The notes under the pieces are model-generated. The model was given only the letters and a program-made list of their open reading frames with translations, was not told the DNA's origin and did not search any database. From the NCBI RefSeq assembly GCF_004795915.1, contig NZ_CP039253.1:4057501-4121500 (forward strand): a DNA stretch of 64,000 nt, read 5' to 3'. Below, one piece after another: positions 26,902-37,066 of the stretch (within the stretch, counting starts at the first letter, position 1; the number at the start of each line of letters is the position of its first letter). The DNA is from Rhodococcus sp. PAMC28707. Lineage in GTDB: Bacteria; Actinomycetota; Actinomycetes; Mycobacteriales; Mycobacteriaceae. The position numbers were made by a program, and so were the translations under genes.

Positions 26902-27649
26902 CGATTACGCCCCGCCTGCGGCCGAGAAGAATGCTCCACCCGTACTACTGGTGCTCGCCGATTCGCTCAGCTACTACGGCCCCAAAGGTGGCCTGCCGGT
27001 CGATGATCCGAGAATTTGGCCGAACCTCGTCGCGGCCGAGCTCGGATGGCGTGTCGAGTTGGTCGCGCGAATCGGCTGGACCAGTCGTGACGTGTGGTGG
27101 GCTCTGACGCAGGATCCGCGGGTCTGGGCTGCTATCCCGAAAGCGGGTGCGGTCGTTTTCGGTGTCGGCGGAATGGACTCTTTGCCGTCGCCGTTGCCGA
27201 CGGCTCTACGTGAGCAAATTCGTTACGTCCGCCCGCCTGCGCTGCGGAGAGTCGTTCGAGCGGGATATCAGTGGGTACAACCGAGATTCGCGCATCTGCG
27301 ATGGCCGGTAGCGCTTCCACCGAAGCTGAGTGTCGATTATCTCGAGCAGGCGCGCGCTGCGTTGGCATACGTTCGGCCGGAGCTTCCCGTGATCGGCACC
27401 TTGCCCTCCGTGCATCGCAGCGACGCATACGGCAAGGTCCATGCCGGTCGACCGGCAGCCGAGCGCGCACTACGCACCTGGAGTGAGAGCACAGGCGTCC
27501 CCTTGGTCGATCTTGCCGAAGCAGTCCGCGAGAACATCTACTCCGACAACGCCAATCCTGACGGGATCCACTGGGGCTGGGACGCGCACGTCGCCGTTGC
27601 CGAAGCGATGCTGGTCGAACTTCGCAAGACACAGGGAATTGCGCCATGA
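26888..27649 (+). CDS. octT: Diglucosylglycerate octanoyltransferase (SGNH fold)
   Basis: A 253-residue SGNH-type protein. The block-I-like Ser is in [20 protein letters not shown], the glycine block is [12 protein letters not shown], and the late Asp/His pair lies in [12 protein letters not shown]. It corresponds in position and sequence to Rv2418c (OctT), which adds octanoate to diglucosylglycerate, an early intermediate of polymethylated lipopolysaccharides in mycobacteria. The GTG at 26888 gives a 14-nt overlap with gpgP. The function is by homology and synteny with the mycobacterial locus. Confidence 0.82.
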   Translation: MTSSDDYAPPAAEKNAPPVLLVLADSLSYYGPKGGLPVDDPRIWPNLVAAELGWRVELVARIGWTSRDVWWALTQDPRVWAAIPKAGAVVFGVGGMDSLPSPLPTALREQIRYVRPPALRRVVRAGYQWVQPRFAHLRWPVALPPKLSVDYLEQARAALAYVRPELPVIGTLPSVHRSDAYGKVHAGRPAAERALRTWSESTGVPLVDLAEAVRENIYSDNANPDGIHWGWDAHVAVAEAMLVELRKTQGIAP

Positions 27650-28479
27650 CCATCGCGGTGGTGACCGATTCTTCGGCTTGCCTCGAACCAGGCGTCGCGC
27701 GCAGTGCCGGTATCACGATCGCACCACTGCACGTCTTCGTCGGCGGCGTCGATCTCCGCGAAGGTGTCGACGACATCCCCGCGGACTTCGCTGCCGACGG
27801 ACCGGTGACCACCGCGGGCAGCTCGCCTGGCGAGCTGGTCGAGCTCTACGGCGCGGCACTCGAGCGAAGTGACGGTGCAGGAGTGGTAGCGGTCCATATC
27901 TCACGCGGACTCTCGAGCACCTGGGATGGGGCGCGGCAAGCGGCCGCCCAGCTCGGTGATCGCGTCCGCGTCGTGGATTCGGCTGCTGCGGCCATGGGAG
28001 TCGGCTACGCCGCACTTTCGGCGGCGCGTGTTGCTGCCGAAGGCGGCACTCTCGATTCGGTCTTTGCCGAAGCCGTGGCAGTGTCGGCCCGGACGCGATG
28101 CTTCATCGTGGTCGATCGACTCGATCATCTACGCCGCGGCGGGCGGATCGGTGCGGCGGCAGCATTGTTGGGGACGGCGCTTGCCATGAAGCCTGTGCTC
28201 CACCTCGCCGACGGAAAGCTCGTGCTGAAAGAGAAAACTCGGACCTCGACGAAGGCACTCGGCAAGCTCGTCGAGGCGGTTGCCGCGGTATCGGGTGAAT
28301 CGGGGGTTGCGCTCACCGTTCATCACATGCAGTGCGAAGCCCGCGCGGCGACTGTCGCTTCGATGCTCGCCGACCGCATCCCGCAGATCGTCACGCTCGA
28401 AACGCTGCCGTTCGGTGCTGTTGTCGGGGCTCATGTGGGTCCAGGCGCAGTGGGCGTCGCGGTGTGTCCCCGGGCGTGA
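27646..28479 (+). CDS. DegV-family fatty-acid-binding protein
   Basis: A 277-residue DegV-type protein. Family members bind a fatty acid and present it to fatty acid kinase FakA in Firmicutes; the actinobacterial role is less clear. It opens with [11 protein letters not shown], has the [14 protein letters not shown] and [12 protein letters not shown] segments for ligand binding, and [12 protein letters not shown]. The ATG overlaps the octT stop (ATGA), extending the nadD operon. The 132-nt gap downstream contains TTGTCCACA (28522-28530), a DnaA-box-like 9-mer. Confidence 0.9.
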   Translation: MTIAVVTDSSACLEPGVARSAGITIAPLHVFVGGVDLREGVDDIPADFAADGPVTTAGSSPGELVELYGAALERSDGAGVVAVHISRGLSSTWDGARQAAAQLGDRVRVVDSAAAAMGVGYAALSAARVAAEGGTLDSVFAEAVAVSARTRCFIVVDRLDHLRRGGRIGAAAALLGTALAMKPVLHLADGKLVLKEKTRTSTKALGKLVEAVAAVSGESGVALTVHHMQCEARAATVASMLADRIPQIVTLETLPFGAVVGAHVGPGAVGVAVCPRA

Positions 28480-28611
28480 CCACCGTCCTCTCGCACGAGA
28501 GTTTCGGTTGTGTGAGGGGTGTTGTCCACAGGCGAGGCCTTGTTCCACAGGGCAATCGGTGACCACGCAATTCTGTGCCGAAGTGATGTCGCCATCGTTA
28601 GTGTCCGTGAG

Positions 28612-29487
28612 ATGGCGAGACCCGAAGAGCGACTGCGATCACTGACTGGTTCGGGTAGCGATCCCGAGTCCGTTGAAAGTATCGATGATGCTCCGGCACA
28701 AGATAATTGGCTCGATGTAGAAGAAGGCCGCACGACGGCACTCTCGCCGTATCTTCCGGAGCGTTGGCGAGGTGCCAGGTTCGATCCGGGACGAAAAGGC
28801 ATGTTCGCATTGTTCGTCGTCGGCCTTCTCGTCGTCCTCGTGGCCGGTTACGGATTTCTCCGTAATTCGGCAGAAGTCGTTCCGGTACCACCGCTTCCGG
28901 TGGTGACACCCGAGTCGGTGGCCGCTACGACACCGCCGAAGTCCGGTCCCCCCACCGAAGGATCGGAGCCGGTTCCTGCAGTAGACGTCGTAGTCAGTGT
29001 GGTCGGCCTCGTATCGTCCTCGGGTCTGATTCATCTGCCATCCGGCTCACGGGTGGCGGACGCGTTGGCCGCGGCGGGCGGTCCGCTCGACGGTGCGGAC
29101 GTCTTGGCACTGAACCTGGCAGCGAAGGTCACCGACGGTGATCAAATCGTAGTGGGGGCCATCCCACCGGATCCGCGGCCGCTGGTGAGCGGAACGGTAT
29201 CGGCGGCTTCGGGAACCGCAGGCGGCCAAGTGAGTTCGACTACGGCGGAGCAGCCGGGATCGACCGGAGCGCGGGTGTCCGGCAGCTCCAGCACCGGCAC
29301 GGTGAATCTGAACACTGCGACGGTGGCCGAGCTGGATGCCCTCTCGGGAGTAGGTCCGGTAACCGCTGCGAACATCGTCTCGTGGCGTGAGGTGAACGGT
29401 CCGTTCACCGATGTCGCTCAACTGGGTGAGGTCGACGGTATCGGCCCCGTTCGTCTCGAGAAGCTCCGGAGCCAGGTGTTCGTGTGA
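28612..29487 (+). CDS. comEA: ComEA-like helix-hairpin-helix DNA-binding membrane protein
   Basis: A 291-residue protein with an N-terminal cytoplasmic segment, one membrane helix around residues 62-80 (FALFVVGLLVVLVAGYGFL), an SLBB-like extracellular domain (VSVVGLVSSSGLIHLPSG) and a C-terminal helix-hairpin-helix DNA-binding domain (NLNTATVAELDALSGVGPV). It would bind incoming DNA outside the membrane and hand it to ComEC. A -10-like TAGTGT (28599-28604) stands 7 nt before the ATG with no SD, so a leaderless start is likely. Its stop overlaps comEC (GTGA). Confidence 0.9.
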   Translation: MARPEERLRSLTGSGSDPESVESIDDAPAQDNWLDVEEGRTTALSPYLPERWRGARFDPGRKGMFALFVVGLLVVLVAGYGFLRNSAEVVPVPPLPVVTPESVAATTPPKSGPPTEGSEPVPAVDVVVSVVGLVSSSGLIHLPSGSRVADALAAAGGPLDGADVLALNLAAKVTDGDQIVVGAIPPDPRPLVSGTVSAASGTAGGQVSSTTAEQPGSTGARVSGSSSTGTVNLNTATVAELDALSGVGPVTAANIVSWREVNGPFTDVAQLGEVDGIGPVRLEKLRSQVFV

Positions 29488-31049
29488 CCGAACCGGAAAT
29501 CCGTCCCTTCGATTTTCGGCTGGTCCCGTCGACTCTGCTGTGTTGGGCTGCGATGGTGTTCGGCGTGTTGGCCGGATCCGCAGCGGTGACAATTCTCGCC
29601 GTCGCGCTCGGCGTTGCCGCTGCTGTGATCGGTGTTGCCGGCGCTGCAGTGGCTTCGGAACAGTCCGCCTCGGTTCGGCGCGTGGTGCCAGGCGTGGTGG
29701 CGATGCTCGTGCTGGGAGCGTGCTTCGCCGCAGCGGCCGCAATACACGTCGGAGTATTCGAGACAAGCCCGGTCGGCCGAGCCGCAGAACGGCAGGCCTG
29801 GGTCAGCGCAGCCGTGACCGTGCGTGAAGATCCGCGATCGTCACGCTCCGCTGGGCCCGAGACCGTGACGGTCCGAGCCGAGCTGACGCAAATGGATATC
29901 GCAGGCGCACCACACCGCGTCGGTGGACGTGTACTTGTCATCGCACCTGCGGATGGTTGGGACGACCTGGTACCGGGCCAAGAGGTGACGCTCCGCGGGC
30001 AGCTGTCCGTACCGGACCGCGCGGACCTCACCGTGGCCGTGGTGCGAGTCGGTGGCCCGCCGACCTCGGTCTCCGAACCTGGATTCCTCGCGGCGGCCGC
30101 TCGGCATGTCCGATCGAATCTCGCCCTCGTCGCTTCGACGTCCTTGCCGCCGGACCGGGGTGGTCTCTTGCCGGGATTGGTGGTCGGCGACGTGTCCGCG
30201 TTACCGGAAGAGACAGCGAACAATTTTCGGGCTGCAGGTCTGACTCATCTGACGGCGGTCTCCGGCGCGAACTTCTCGATCCTGCTCGGTGCTGTCCTTC
30301 TGCTCGCCCGAGGAATCGGAACGGGCCCGCGCACAACGGCATTGGTGTGTGCTTTCGTTCTGCTGATCTTCGTGGTGATCGCGCGTCCGTCCCCGAGTGT
30401 GCTGCGGGCGGCAGTGATGGGAAGCATCGGACTGCTCGCGCTCGTCACCGGACGCAGGCGCCAAGCGGTTCCAGCTCTGTGTACCGCGGTACTCGGACTG
30501 ATCGCCTGGTGGCCGGAACTTGCCGTGGACTTCGGATTCGCGCTGTCGGTATCGGCGACGGCAGGGTTGGTCGTCTTGGCTCCGGTGTGGGTGGATTGGC
30601 TGCGCAGACATGGATGGGGGAGAGCGAGCGCCGAGATCGTGGCGGTGGCAGCCGCCGCCCACGCGGTGACGGCGCCAGTGGTGGCAGCGATGTCGGGCAC
30701 GTTCTCAGCGGTCGGTGTGGTGGCGAACGTAGCCGTCGCTCCACTAGTGGCGCCCATCACGGTGATCGGTGCGATCGTGGCCGTCGTAGCGAGCTTCGCC
30801 ACCGGTGCCGCATCGCTGATCGTGCTGGTGGCATCCGCGCCACTGTGGTGGTTGATCTCCGTGGCGCAGTGGGCCGCGTCGGTACCCGGGGCCGGGTTCG
30901 AGATCACCAGTGGCGTTCCCGGTGCCGCAGCGGTGGTCGGCGCGCTCGCCGTCCTGATACTTGCACTGCGCTTTCAGCTGGCCCGCTGGATCCTCGGCGG
31001 CCTCTGCGTAGTGCTCGTGTTGTTCTGGCTCATGGGACTTCGGTCGTGA
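29484..31049 (+). CDS. comEC: ComEC/Rec2-family DNA-uptake channel protein
   Basis: A 521-residue polytopic membrane protein. An N-terminal group of helices is followed by an extracellular domain (PGQEVTLRGQLSVPDRADL) and the Competence domain with LTHLTAVSGANFSILLGAV and IARPSPSVLRAAVMG. It lacks the C-terminal metallo-beta-lactamase nuclease domain found in longer ComEC proteins, a form I would expect in actinobacteria. The GTG overlaps the comEA stop. Whether the host is naturally transformable cannot be told from these two genes. Confidence 0.9.
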   Translation: MTEPEIRPFDFRLVPSTLLCWAAMVFGVLAGSAAVTILAVALGVAAAVIGVAGAAVASEQSASVRRVVPGVVAMLVLGACFAAAAAIHVGVFETSPVGRAAERQAWVSAAVTVREDPRSSRSAGPETVTVRAELTQMDIAGAPHRVGGRVLVIAPADGWDDLVPGQEVTLRGQLSVPDRADLTVAVVRVGGPPTSVSEPGFLAAAARHVRSNLALVASTSLPPDRGGLLPGLVVGDVSALPEETANNFRAAGLTHLTAVSGANFSILLGAVLLLARGIGTGPRTTALVCAFVLLIFVVIARPSPSVLRAAVMGSIGLLALVTGRRRQAVPALCTAVLGLIAWWPELAVDFGFALSVSATAGLVVLAPVWVDWLRRHGWGRASAEIVAVAAAAHAVTAPVVAAMSGTFSAVGVVANVAVAPLVAPITVIGAIVAVVASFATGAASLIVLVASAPLWWLISVAQWAASVPGAGFEITSGVPGAAAVVGALAVLILALRFQLARWILGGLCVVLVLFWLMGLRS

Positions 31050-31100
31050 GAGCTGCATGGAGTTCGGAAAAGGTCGGACCGGCATGGCACGATCGCACAT

Positions 31101-32075
31101 GTGAATGCGAATACTCCACCTGCAGCCCTCCATCTCGTCCTCGGCGACGAGGAGTTGCTGATGGACCGCGCAGTGGCGTCGATCGTCGGGCAGATCAGAT
31201 CGACTCAACAACCAGGTGAAGATCTTCCCGTGACGAAGCTTCGTGCCGGTGACGCCAGCGCCCCGGAATTGGCCGAGTTACTGAGCCCGTCGCTTTTCGC
31301 CGAGGATCGGGTAGTGGTGCTCGAGGCCGCCGCCGAAGCAGGTAAGGACGCAATGGCCATCGTGGTCGACGCGGCGGCAGATCCACCGGCCGGCGCGGTA
31401 CTGATCGTCATGCACTCCGGCGGTGGCCGCGCAAAAGCTCTGGTCGGATCGCTGCAGAAGAGTGGCGCCGTGACCCACGAGTGCGTGAAGCTGACCAAGG
31501 CATCCGAGCGAGTGGACTTCGTCAAACGCGAGTTCACCGCCGCACAGGTCCGGGTCAGTGGTGACGTAGTCGATGCGATCGTCGAGTCGGTCGGTTCCGA
31601 GCTCCGCGAACTGGCCGCGGCATGTTCGCAGTTGATTGCCGACACCGGTGGCAAGGTCGATGTCGCCGCTGTACGTCGGTATTACTCCGGTAAAGCAGAG
31701 GTGTCCGGCTTCGACGTCGCGGACAAGGCAGTAGCGGGGGACCGTCCCGGCGCGATGGAGGCCTTGAGATGGGCCCAACACCGGGGGGTGCCGCACGTGC
31801 TTCTCGCCGATGCATTGGCAGATGCTGTTCGCACCATTGCGCTGGTGGGATCGGCAGGACGCGGAGATCCGTTCCGGATGGCGGGAGAGCTGGGGATGCC
31901 GCCCTGGAAAATAAAGAAGGCACAGGGGCAGGCCCGCACGTGGAACGGTCGCTCGATCGCAGAAGCATTGCAGATCGTGGCGCAATTGAATGCAGATGTG
32001 AAGGGGCAAGCCGCCGACTTCGACTACGCCGTCGAGCGTGCAGTGTCAGTGGTTGCAGAGTTGGGCAGCAGGTAG
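31101..32075 (+). CDS. holA: DNA polymerase III subunit delta
   Basis: A 324-residue clamp-loader subunit that opens the beta clamp. The N-terminal [15 protein letters not shown], the [12 protein letters not shown] strand and the C-terminal [16 protein letters not shown] are typical of HolA. The GTG start is 51 nt after comEC; the comEA-comEC-holA order is common. Transcription ends at the hairpin at 32108-32142, shared with rpsT from the other side. Confidence 0.93.
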   Translation: MNANTPPAALHLVLGDEELLMDRAVASIVGQIRSTQQPGEDLPVTKLRAGDASAPELAELLSPSLFAEDRVVVLEAAAEAGKDAMAIVVDAAADPPAGAVLIVMHSGGGRAKALVGSLQKSGAVTHECVKLTKASERVDFVKREFTAAQVRVSGDVVDAIVESVGSELRELAAACSQLIADTGGKVDVAAVRRYYSGKAEVSGFDVADKAVAGDRPGAMEALRWAQHRGVPHVLLADALADAVRTIALVGSAGRGDPFRMAGELGMPPWKIKKAQGQARTWNGRSIAEALQIVAQLNADVKGQAADFDYAVERAVSVVAELGSR

Positions 32076-32107
32076 CGCAGGCCTACTCCGAATCCGAGCA
32101 GTGACGC

Positions 32108-32142
32108 AAAAGAACCCACTCGGCGATCCGAGCGGGTTCTTT
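32108..32142. terminator. Bidirectional rho-independent-type terminator between holA and rpsT
   Basis: AAAGAACCC and GGGTTCTTT form the outer stem, with CTCGG/CCGAG inside and a CGAT loop; one mismatch separates the two stems. A-rich and T-rich flanks on opposite sides make it suitable in both directions, serving convergent holA (plus) and rpsT (minus). Confidence 0.88.
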
Positions 32143-32155
32143 CGATACGTGAAGA

Positions 32156-32416
32156 TCAGAGCTTGTTGACCGCGAGAGCCAGTGCCGACTTCTTGTTGGC
32201 TGCCTGGTTCTTGTGGATGACGCCCTTGCTTGCTGCCTTGTCGAGCTGGCGAGCTGCAGTGAGGAGCAATGCCGAGGCCTTGTCCTTGTCGCCGTTCGAA
32301 GTGGCATCACGGAAGGAACGGATGACCGTCCGCAGCGAAGACTTCACCGACTGGTTGCGCAGTCGCTGACGCTCGTTGGTGAGAATCCGCTTCTTCTGGG
32401 ACTTGATGTTTGCCAC
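32156..32416 (-). CDS. rpsT: 30S ribosomal protein S20
   Basis: An 86-residue basic protein that binds 16S rRNA in the small subunit. It opens [20 protein letters not shown] and ends with the S20 helix [19 protein letters not shown]. The SD AGAAGGA lies about 8 nt upstream of the ATG. It is monocistronic, convergent with holA, and transcribed away from aqpZ. Confidence 0.98.
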   Translation of the reverse strand: MANIKSQKKRILTNERQRLRNQSVKSSLRTVIRSFRDATSNGDKDKASALLLTAARQLDKAASKGVIHKNQAANKKSALALAVNKL

Positions 32417-32731
32417 GCGTAAATCCTTCTGTCTTCGTCGGTATTCCGGTCAGGGCGATCCATGCTGAAATGCCCGAAGTATGCTGCCGAGCCGTGAAGC
32501 CCAGCGCCGAAGATCGAGAATACCAGCACCGGCAGTCATAACCGAAATCGGTGACGCTCGCGGCATGGATGCCGACGGTGGAGGCTTGAAATTCACCCTC
32601 TGGAGTGTTGATCGGAGGTCGCTGTGGCGGTGGGTCCGCACTTCTCAATGGTGTGGTGGAGATCACATGCGTGGCGTAACCTACTGCTCGACAGGATTTG
32701 GTCGGGAATACCTTCTCAGCAAGGTGGGGAC
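32417..32731. other. 315-bp divergent intergenic region, rpsT / aqpZ
   Basis: No gene is supported here. It must hold the rpsT promoter and SD on the minus strand and the aqpZ promoter on the plus strand. A plausible -10 for aqpZ is TAACCT just after 32675, and the SD region AAGGTGGGGA ends next to the ATG at 32732. I see no tRNA cloverleaf, no strong palindrome and no convincing small ORF. Confidence 0.5.
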
Positions 32732-33502
32732 ATGTCGACAGCACAGGAATATGCAGAACCGGAAGTAATCTCCGACACGAAAAAGTATGTCGCCGAAGCG
32801 ATCGGCACCTTCGTGCTCGTGTTCACGGCCGTCGGCACGGCAGTGTTCGCGGGGGACAAGGTCGGAAACCTCGGCGTTGCACTCGCCTTCGGTCTCACTC
32901 TGCTGTTCCTCGTTTATGCGATCGGTCCGATCTCCGGTTGCCACGTCAATCCGGCTGTCACCATGGGGCAGTTGTTACTCGGGCGGTTGTCGATTGCCAA
33001 AGCGGGTTTCTACGTTCTCTCTCAAGTGATAGGCGGGCTCATCGCAGGCGCAACACTGTTCGCGGTCGCGAACAGTCTCCCGTCGTACGACCGAAAAATG
33101 GACGGGCTCGGCGCAAACGGGTGGGGCGCGCACAGCCCCTCTGCCATCAAAGGCCCGCTCGGGGGTGTGCTGGAGAACGGTTACGGCATCGGCGCCGCGA
33201 TCGTCATCGAGGTGTTGCTGACCGCGCTGCTCGTTTTCGTGGTGTTGGCGTCGACCGATCAGATCTCCGACGTGCCACTGGCAGGGGTATCCATCGGATT
33301 CACACTGACCGTCATCCACCTCGTTGCCATTCCCATCGACAACACGTCGGTGAATCCCGCTCGGAGCCTCGCCGTTGCGGTGTGGCAACCCGGTGCGCTT
33401 TCTCAGGTCTGGCTCTTCATCGTTTTTCCGCTGGTAGGGGGAGCGTTGGGTGCCCTCATTTATCGTGGCGTGTTCGGTCGGTACAACCGTCTCGATTCCT
33501 GA
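32732..33502 (+). CDS. aqpZ: Aquaporin Z-like water channel
   Basis: A 256-residue MIP-family channel with six membrane helices and the two half-helix motifs as HVNPAVTMG and SVNPARSLA. AqpZ-like selectivity is suggested by His in TVIHLVAIP and the Arg after the second motif. The opening MSTAQEYAEPE follows an SD-like AAGGTGGGGA, so an upstream in-frame ATG at 32624 is not needed. Water flux under osmotic change would fit the ectoine genes, but there is no physical linkage. It is convergent with the PemK-like gene. Confidence 0.92.
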   Translation: MSTAQEYAEPEVISDTKKYVAEAIGTFVLVFTAVGTAVFAGDKVGNLGVALAFGLTLLFLVYAIGPISGCHVNPAVTMGQLLLGRLSIAKAGFYVLSQVIGGLIAGATLFAVANSLPSYDRKMDGLGANGWGAHSPSAIKGPLGGVLENGYGIGAAIVIEVLLTALLVFVVLASTDQISDVPLAGVSIGFTLTVIHLVAIPIDNTSVNPARSLAVAVWQPGALSQVWLFIVFPLVGGALGALIYRGVFGRYNRLDS

Positions 33503-33503
33503 G

Positions 33504-34067
33504 TCAGGTCCAGCTGAAGTCACTGCGCAAACGCGACGCCACGGTGTCGAACTTCGACTTGTTCAGTACCGCACCTTCGCGTCGGATCCCCGACTCGGGG
33601 ACGTCGAGCACCCGATCGAGTCGAATCCAACTAGGACGTCCCGCGCTGTCCCAGGAACCCGAACCGATGGCAACCCAATCTTGTTCACCGTCGCGCTTGC
33701 TCTGACTCGAGAGCATCAAGCCGAGGAGGGTGTCGCCGTCGCGTCCAACCACGAGGACGGGCCTGTCCTTGCCCTGGTTCACGTCTTCTTCGTAGGTGAC
33801 CCAGGTCCACACGATTTCACCGGGATCGGCTTTCCCATCGAGATCGGGGGAGTATTCGACCCGGCGTGCGCGATGTGCGGTCGGGACCGTGTGTGAGGCA
33901 ACCGGACGCCCCTGATCGACGGTCGGACCGGAAGAGCCTCTACTCGACAGGGCATCCATGCCCTTCTGGAGGGCGCCCGAACTCTGAAGTTGACGAAACA
34001 GTCTCGGGCCCTCGCGCCGCGCGATCCTGCTCAATTCCTTACCGAACTTGCTCCAGTTCCCAGCCAT
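33504..34067 (-). CDS. PemK/MazF-like domain protein with N-terminal extension
   Basis: A 187-residue protein. Residues 1-80 are basic and poorly conserved (MAGNWSKFGKELSRIARREG). The C-terminal part has the PemK-like barrel with PGEIVWTWVTYEEDVNQGKD, RPVLVVGRDGDTLLGLML and WIRLDRVLDVPESGIRREG. MazF-type toxins cut RNA, but no antitoxin gene adjoins: the neighbours are convergent aqpZ and divergent lepA. A similar lone gene sits near lepA in mycobacteria, so a housekeeping or non-toxic role is quite possible. Confidence 0.75.
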   Translation of the reverse strand: MAGNWSKFGKELSRIARREGPRLFRQLQSSGALQKGMDALSSRGSSGPTVDQGRPVASHTVPTAHRARRVEYSPDLDGKADPGEIVWTWVTYEEDVNQGKDRPVLVVGRDGDTLLGLMLSSQSKRDGEQDWVAIGSGSWDSAGRPSWIRLDRVLDVPESGIRREGAVLNKSKFDTVASRLRSDFSWT

Positions 34068-34181
34068 GCGACGACAGTCTAGTCATTCCGCGCCAACCGC
34101 CAGCCGGGGAAGTCTTCGGACGCGAGACATGGGAAGATGGATTTTGTCCGTTCGCTCTTCTCCCCGGCCAAAGGATCGTAA

Positions 34182-36023
34182 GTGCCCAGCTTCGCCGACA
34201 CGACGTTCACCGATCCGTCCAGGATCAGGAACTTCTGCATCATCGCCCACATCGACCATGGCAAGTCGACGCTGGCAGATCGGATGTTGCAGCTCACGGG
34301 CGTCGTCGATGACCGGTCGATGCGGGCTCAGTACCTCGATCGTATGGACATCGAGCGTGAACGCGGCATCACGATCAAGGCTCAGAACGTTCGCCTTCCG
34401 TGGGTGATCGACGGCGAGGAATTCGTACTCCACCTCATCGACACACCCGGCCACGTCGACTTCACCTACGAGGTCTCTCGTGCGCTCGAGGCCTGTGAGG
34501 GCGCAGTGTTGCTGGTCGACGCCGCGCAGGGGATCGAAGCTCAGACGCTCGCGAACCTGTACCTCGCGCTCGAAAAAGAGCTGACGATCATTCCGGTCCT
34601 GAACAAGATCGATCTCCCCGCAGCGGACCCCGACCGCTATGCCGCCGAGATCGCGCACATCATCGGTTGCGAAGCGGACGACGTACTTCGTGTGTCGGGA
34701 AAGACGGGTGTCGGCGTCGAGGAATTGCTCAACGAGGTCGTCAAGCTTGTTCCCGCGCCAGTCGGAAATCCGGACGGGCCCGCGCGGGCAATGATTTTCG
34801 ACTCCGTGTACGACACCTACCGCGGCGTCGTCACTTATGTTCGAGTGGTCGACGGGGCTCTCAATCCCCGCGAGAAGGTCACGATGATGTCGACCGGCTC
34901 GACTCACGAACTACTCGAAGTCGGGATCGTTTCACCCGACCCGAAAGCGACCAAGGGTCTCGGCGTCGGAGAGGTCGGATACCTGATCACCGGCGTCAAA
35001 GACGTTCGACAGTCGAAGGTCGGCGATACCGTGACCACGGCACGCAAGGGTGCGACGGAACCCCTCACCGGCTATCGCGAACCCCGCCCGATGGTGTACT
35101 CCGGCCTGTACCCACTCGATGGTTCCGACTACCCGGACCTGCGCGACGCACTCGAGAAGTTGCAACTCAACGACGCTGCACTTACCTACGAGCCCGAGAC
35201 CTCGGTCGCGCTCGGATTCGGTTTCCGCTGCGGCTTCCTCGGGTTGCTGCACATGGAAATTACCCGTGAGCGCCTCGAACGGGAATTCAACCTCGAATTG
35301 ATTTCCACCTCCCCGAACGTGGTGTATCGCGTCGAGATGGAAGACAACGCCGAACATGTGGTGGTCAATCCGTCGTACTGGCCCGAGGGCAAGGTCCGCG
35401 ACGTCTTCGAGCCGATGGTGAAGTGCACCATCATCACCCCGAGCGAGTTCATCGGTTCGATCATGGAGCTCTGCCAGGGCAGGCGCGGTGAGCTGGGAGG
35501 AATGGACTATCTGTCGGAGACGCGTGTCGAACTGCGCTACACGATTCCTATGGCCGAGATCATCTTCGACTTCTTCGACATCTTGAAGTCGCGCACCCGT
35601 GGCTACGCGAGCCTCGACTACGAGGAGATCGGCGAGCAGAGCGCAGCTTTGGTCAAGGTGGACATCCTCCTTCAGGGTGAGGCAGTCGACGCCTTCTCCG
35701 CGATCGTGCACAAGGATGCCGCGGCCGCGTACGGAAACAAGATGACCACCAAGCTCAAAGAGTTGATTCCGCGCCAGCAGTTCGAGGTGCCCATTCAGGC
35801 TGCAATCGGGTCTCGAATCATCGCTCGCGAGAACATTCGCGCGATCCGCAAGGACGTGCTTGCCAAATGCTATGGCGGTGACATCAGCCGTAAGCGCAAA
35901 CTCCTCGAGAAGCAGAAAGAGGGCAAGAAGCGGATGAAAACCATCGGTCGGGTCGAGGTTCCGCAAGAAGCCTTTGTTGCCGCGTTGTCTTCGGAGTCGT
36001 CGACGGACAAGCCGAAGAAGTGA
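34182..36023 (+). CDS. lepA: Elongation factor 4 (LepA), ribosome-associated GTPase
   Basis: A 613-residue translational GTPase that binds stalled or back-translocating ribosomes. G1 is [14 protein letters not shown], switch II is DTPGHVDF, and G4 is NKID. The C-terminal LepA-specific domain includes [20 protein letters not shown] and FVAALSSES. The GTG start has the SD AAAGGA 6 nt upstream. Its stop overlaps the next gene by 4 nt. Confidence 0.97.
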   Translation: MPSFADTTFTDPSRIRNFCIIAHIDHGKSTLADRMLQLTGVVDDRSMRAQYLDRMDIERERGITIKAQNVRLPWVIDGEEFVLHLIDTPGHVDFTYEVSRALEACEGAVLLVDAAQGIEAQTLANLYLALEKELTIIPVLNKIDLPAADPDRYAAEIAHIIGCEADDVLRVSGKTGVGVEELLNEVVKLVPAPVGNPDGPARAMIFDSVYDTYRGVVTYVRVVDGALNPREKVTMMSTGSTHELLEVGIVSPDPKATKGLGVGEVGYLITGVKDVRQSKVGDTVTTARKGATEPLTGYREPRPMVYSGLYPLDGSDYPDLRDALEKLQLNDAALTYEPETSVALGFGFRCGFLGLLHMEITRERLEREFNLELISTSPNVVYRVEMEDNAEHVVVNPSYWPEGKVRDVFEPMVKCTIITPSEFIGSIMELCQGRRGELGGMDYLSETRVELRYTIPMAEIIFDFFDILKSRTRGYASLDYEEIGEQSAALVKVDILLQGEAVDAFSAIVHKDAAAAYGNKMTTKLKELIPRQQFEVPIQAAIGSRIIARENIRAIRKDVLAKCYGGDISRKRKLLEKQKEGKKRMKTIGRVEVPQEAFVAALSSESSTDKPKK

Positions 36024-37033
36024 TTCGCTCCACGGTCATCCTCGACGGGCTTCGCGTCCCGGTGATCAGTGCGCCGATGGCCGGTGGGCCCTCGACCGTG
36101 GAACTCGCGTCAGCGGTGTCGAACGCGGGCGGACTGGGAATGCTCGGTGGTGCCCTGCTCGACGTCGATAAGCTTGCCGCACAGGTGAATTCGATGCGAG
36201 GCACTGTTTTCGGCGTCAACTTGTTCATCCCGGACGACCCGACAGGCGCCGATGTCGCTGCGTATGCACGGCATCTCGAGCCATGGTTCGCGCGGTACGA
36301 CGTCGAACCGGGGGAGTTGCCGCGGCGCGACGACTACTATTCCGAAAAATTCAGCTGGCTCGTCGAGCACCCGGTTCCCCTCGTGACAAGCACGTTCGGC
36401 ACGTTCAGTGCTGCGGAGGTCGCTGCGCTGCACGAAGTCGGGTCCGAGGTCTGGTGCACCGTGACGAGCGGGTCGGAAGCACACGAGGCGCAAGCCAACG
36501 GGGTGGACGCACTCGTGGTGCAAGGCCCCGAAAGCGGTGGCCATCGAGGAAGTTTCGATGGTTCGGCCCCGAATGTTCCGTTGGCCGGTGTACTCGAGGT
36601 CGTGCGGGCGGCGTCGATACTTCCACGTATTGCAGCGGGTGGATTGATGGACGGACACGACATCGCACCGCTGGTGTCGTCAGGATTGGCGCACGCCGCG
36701 CAGCTGGGCACGGCCTTTCTAGATACCCCGGAAGCCGGAACCAGGGCGGTCCATCGAGAGCAGCTGAGGAAGGCGTCCGGCACCGCGGTGACCCGTGCGT
36801 TTTCCGGCCGTCCAGCACGTGGACTCGTCAACGAGTTCATCTCGGAGAACTCCGACGTGGCACCGCTGGCCTACCCGGACGTGCACTATCTCACAGGCCC
36901 CATGCGGGCCAAGGCTGCCGCTGCGGGAGACCCGTCGGGACTGTCGATGTGGGCAGGCACGGGCCACCTCAGAGCCAGGGCGGTCCCCGCAGCCGAGCTG
37001 CTGGCCGAGTGGGCCCAGCAGCTACGGCAATGA
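36020..37033 (+). CDS. Nitronate monooxygenase-family FMN oxidoreductase
   Basis: A 337-residue TIM-barrel flavoprotein of the NMO/2-nitropropane dioxygenase family. It opens with [20 protein letters not shown], has [13 protein letters not shown] with the class I catalytic His, and [13 protein letters not shown] for FMN phosphate binding. The substrate may be alkyl nitronates such as propionate 3-nitronate. The GTG overlaps the lepA stop (GTGA), so it is cotranscribed with lepA, with no obvious functional tie. Confidence 0.87.
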   Translation: MIRSTVILDGLRVPVISAPMAGGPSTVELASAVSNAGGLGMLGGALLDVDKLAAQVNSMRGTVFGVNLFIPDDPTGADVAAYARHLEPWFARYDVEPGELPRRDDYYSEKFSWLVEHPVPLVTSTFGTFSAAEVAALHEVGSEVWCTVTSGSEAHEAQANGVDALVVQGPESGGHRGSFDGSAPNVPLAGVLEVVRAASILPRIAAGGLMDGHDIAPLVSSGLAHAAQLGTAFLDTPEAGTRAVHREQLRKASGTAVTRAFSGRPARGLVNEFISENSDVAPLAYPDVHYLTGPMRAKAAAAGDPSGLSMWAGTGHLRARAVPAAELLAEWAQQLRQ

Positions 37034-37066
37034 GTGAACGGTATTGAGGGATGGCGCTGAGGGAAC

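Noticed and set aside
33504-34067. Complete type II toxin-antitoxin module
   Set aside because: No antitoxin frame adjoins; neighbours are aqpZ (convergent) and lepA (divergent).
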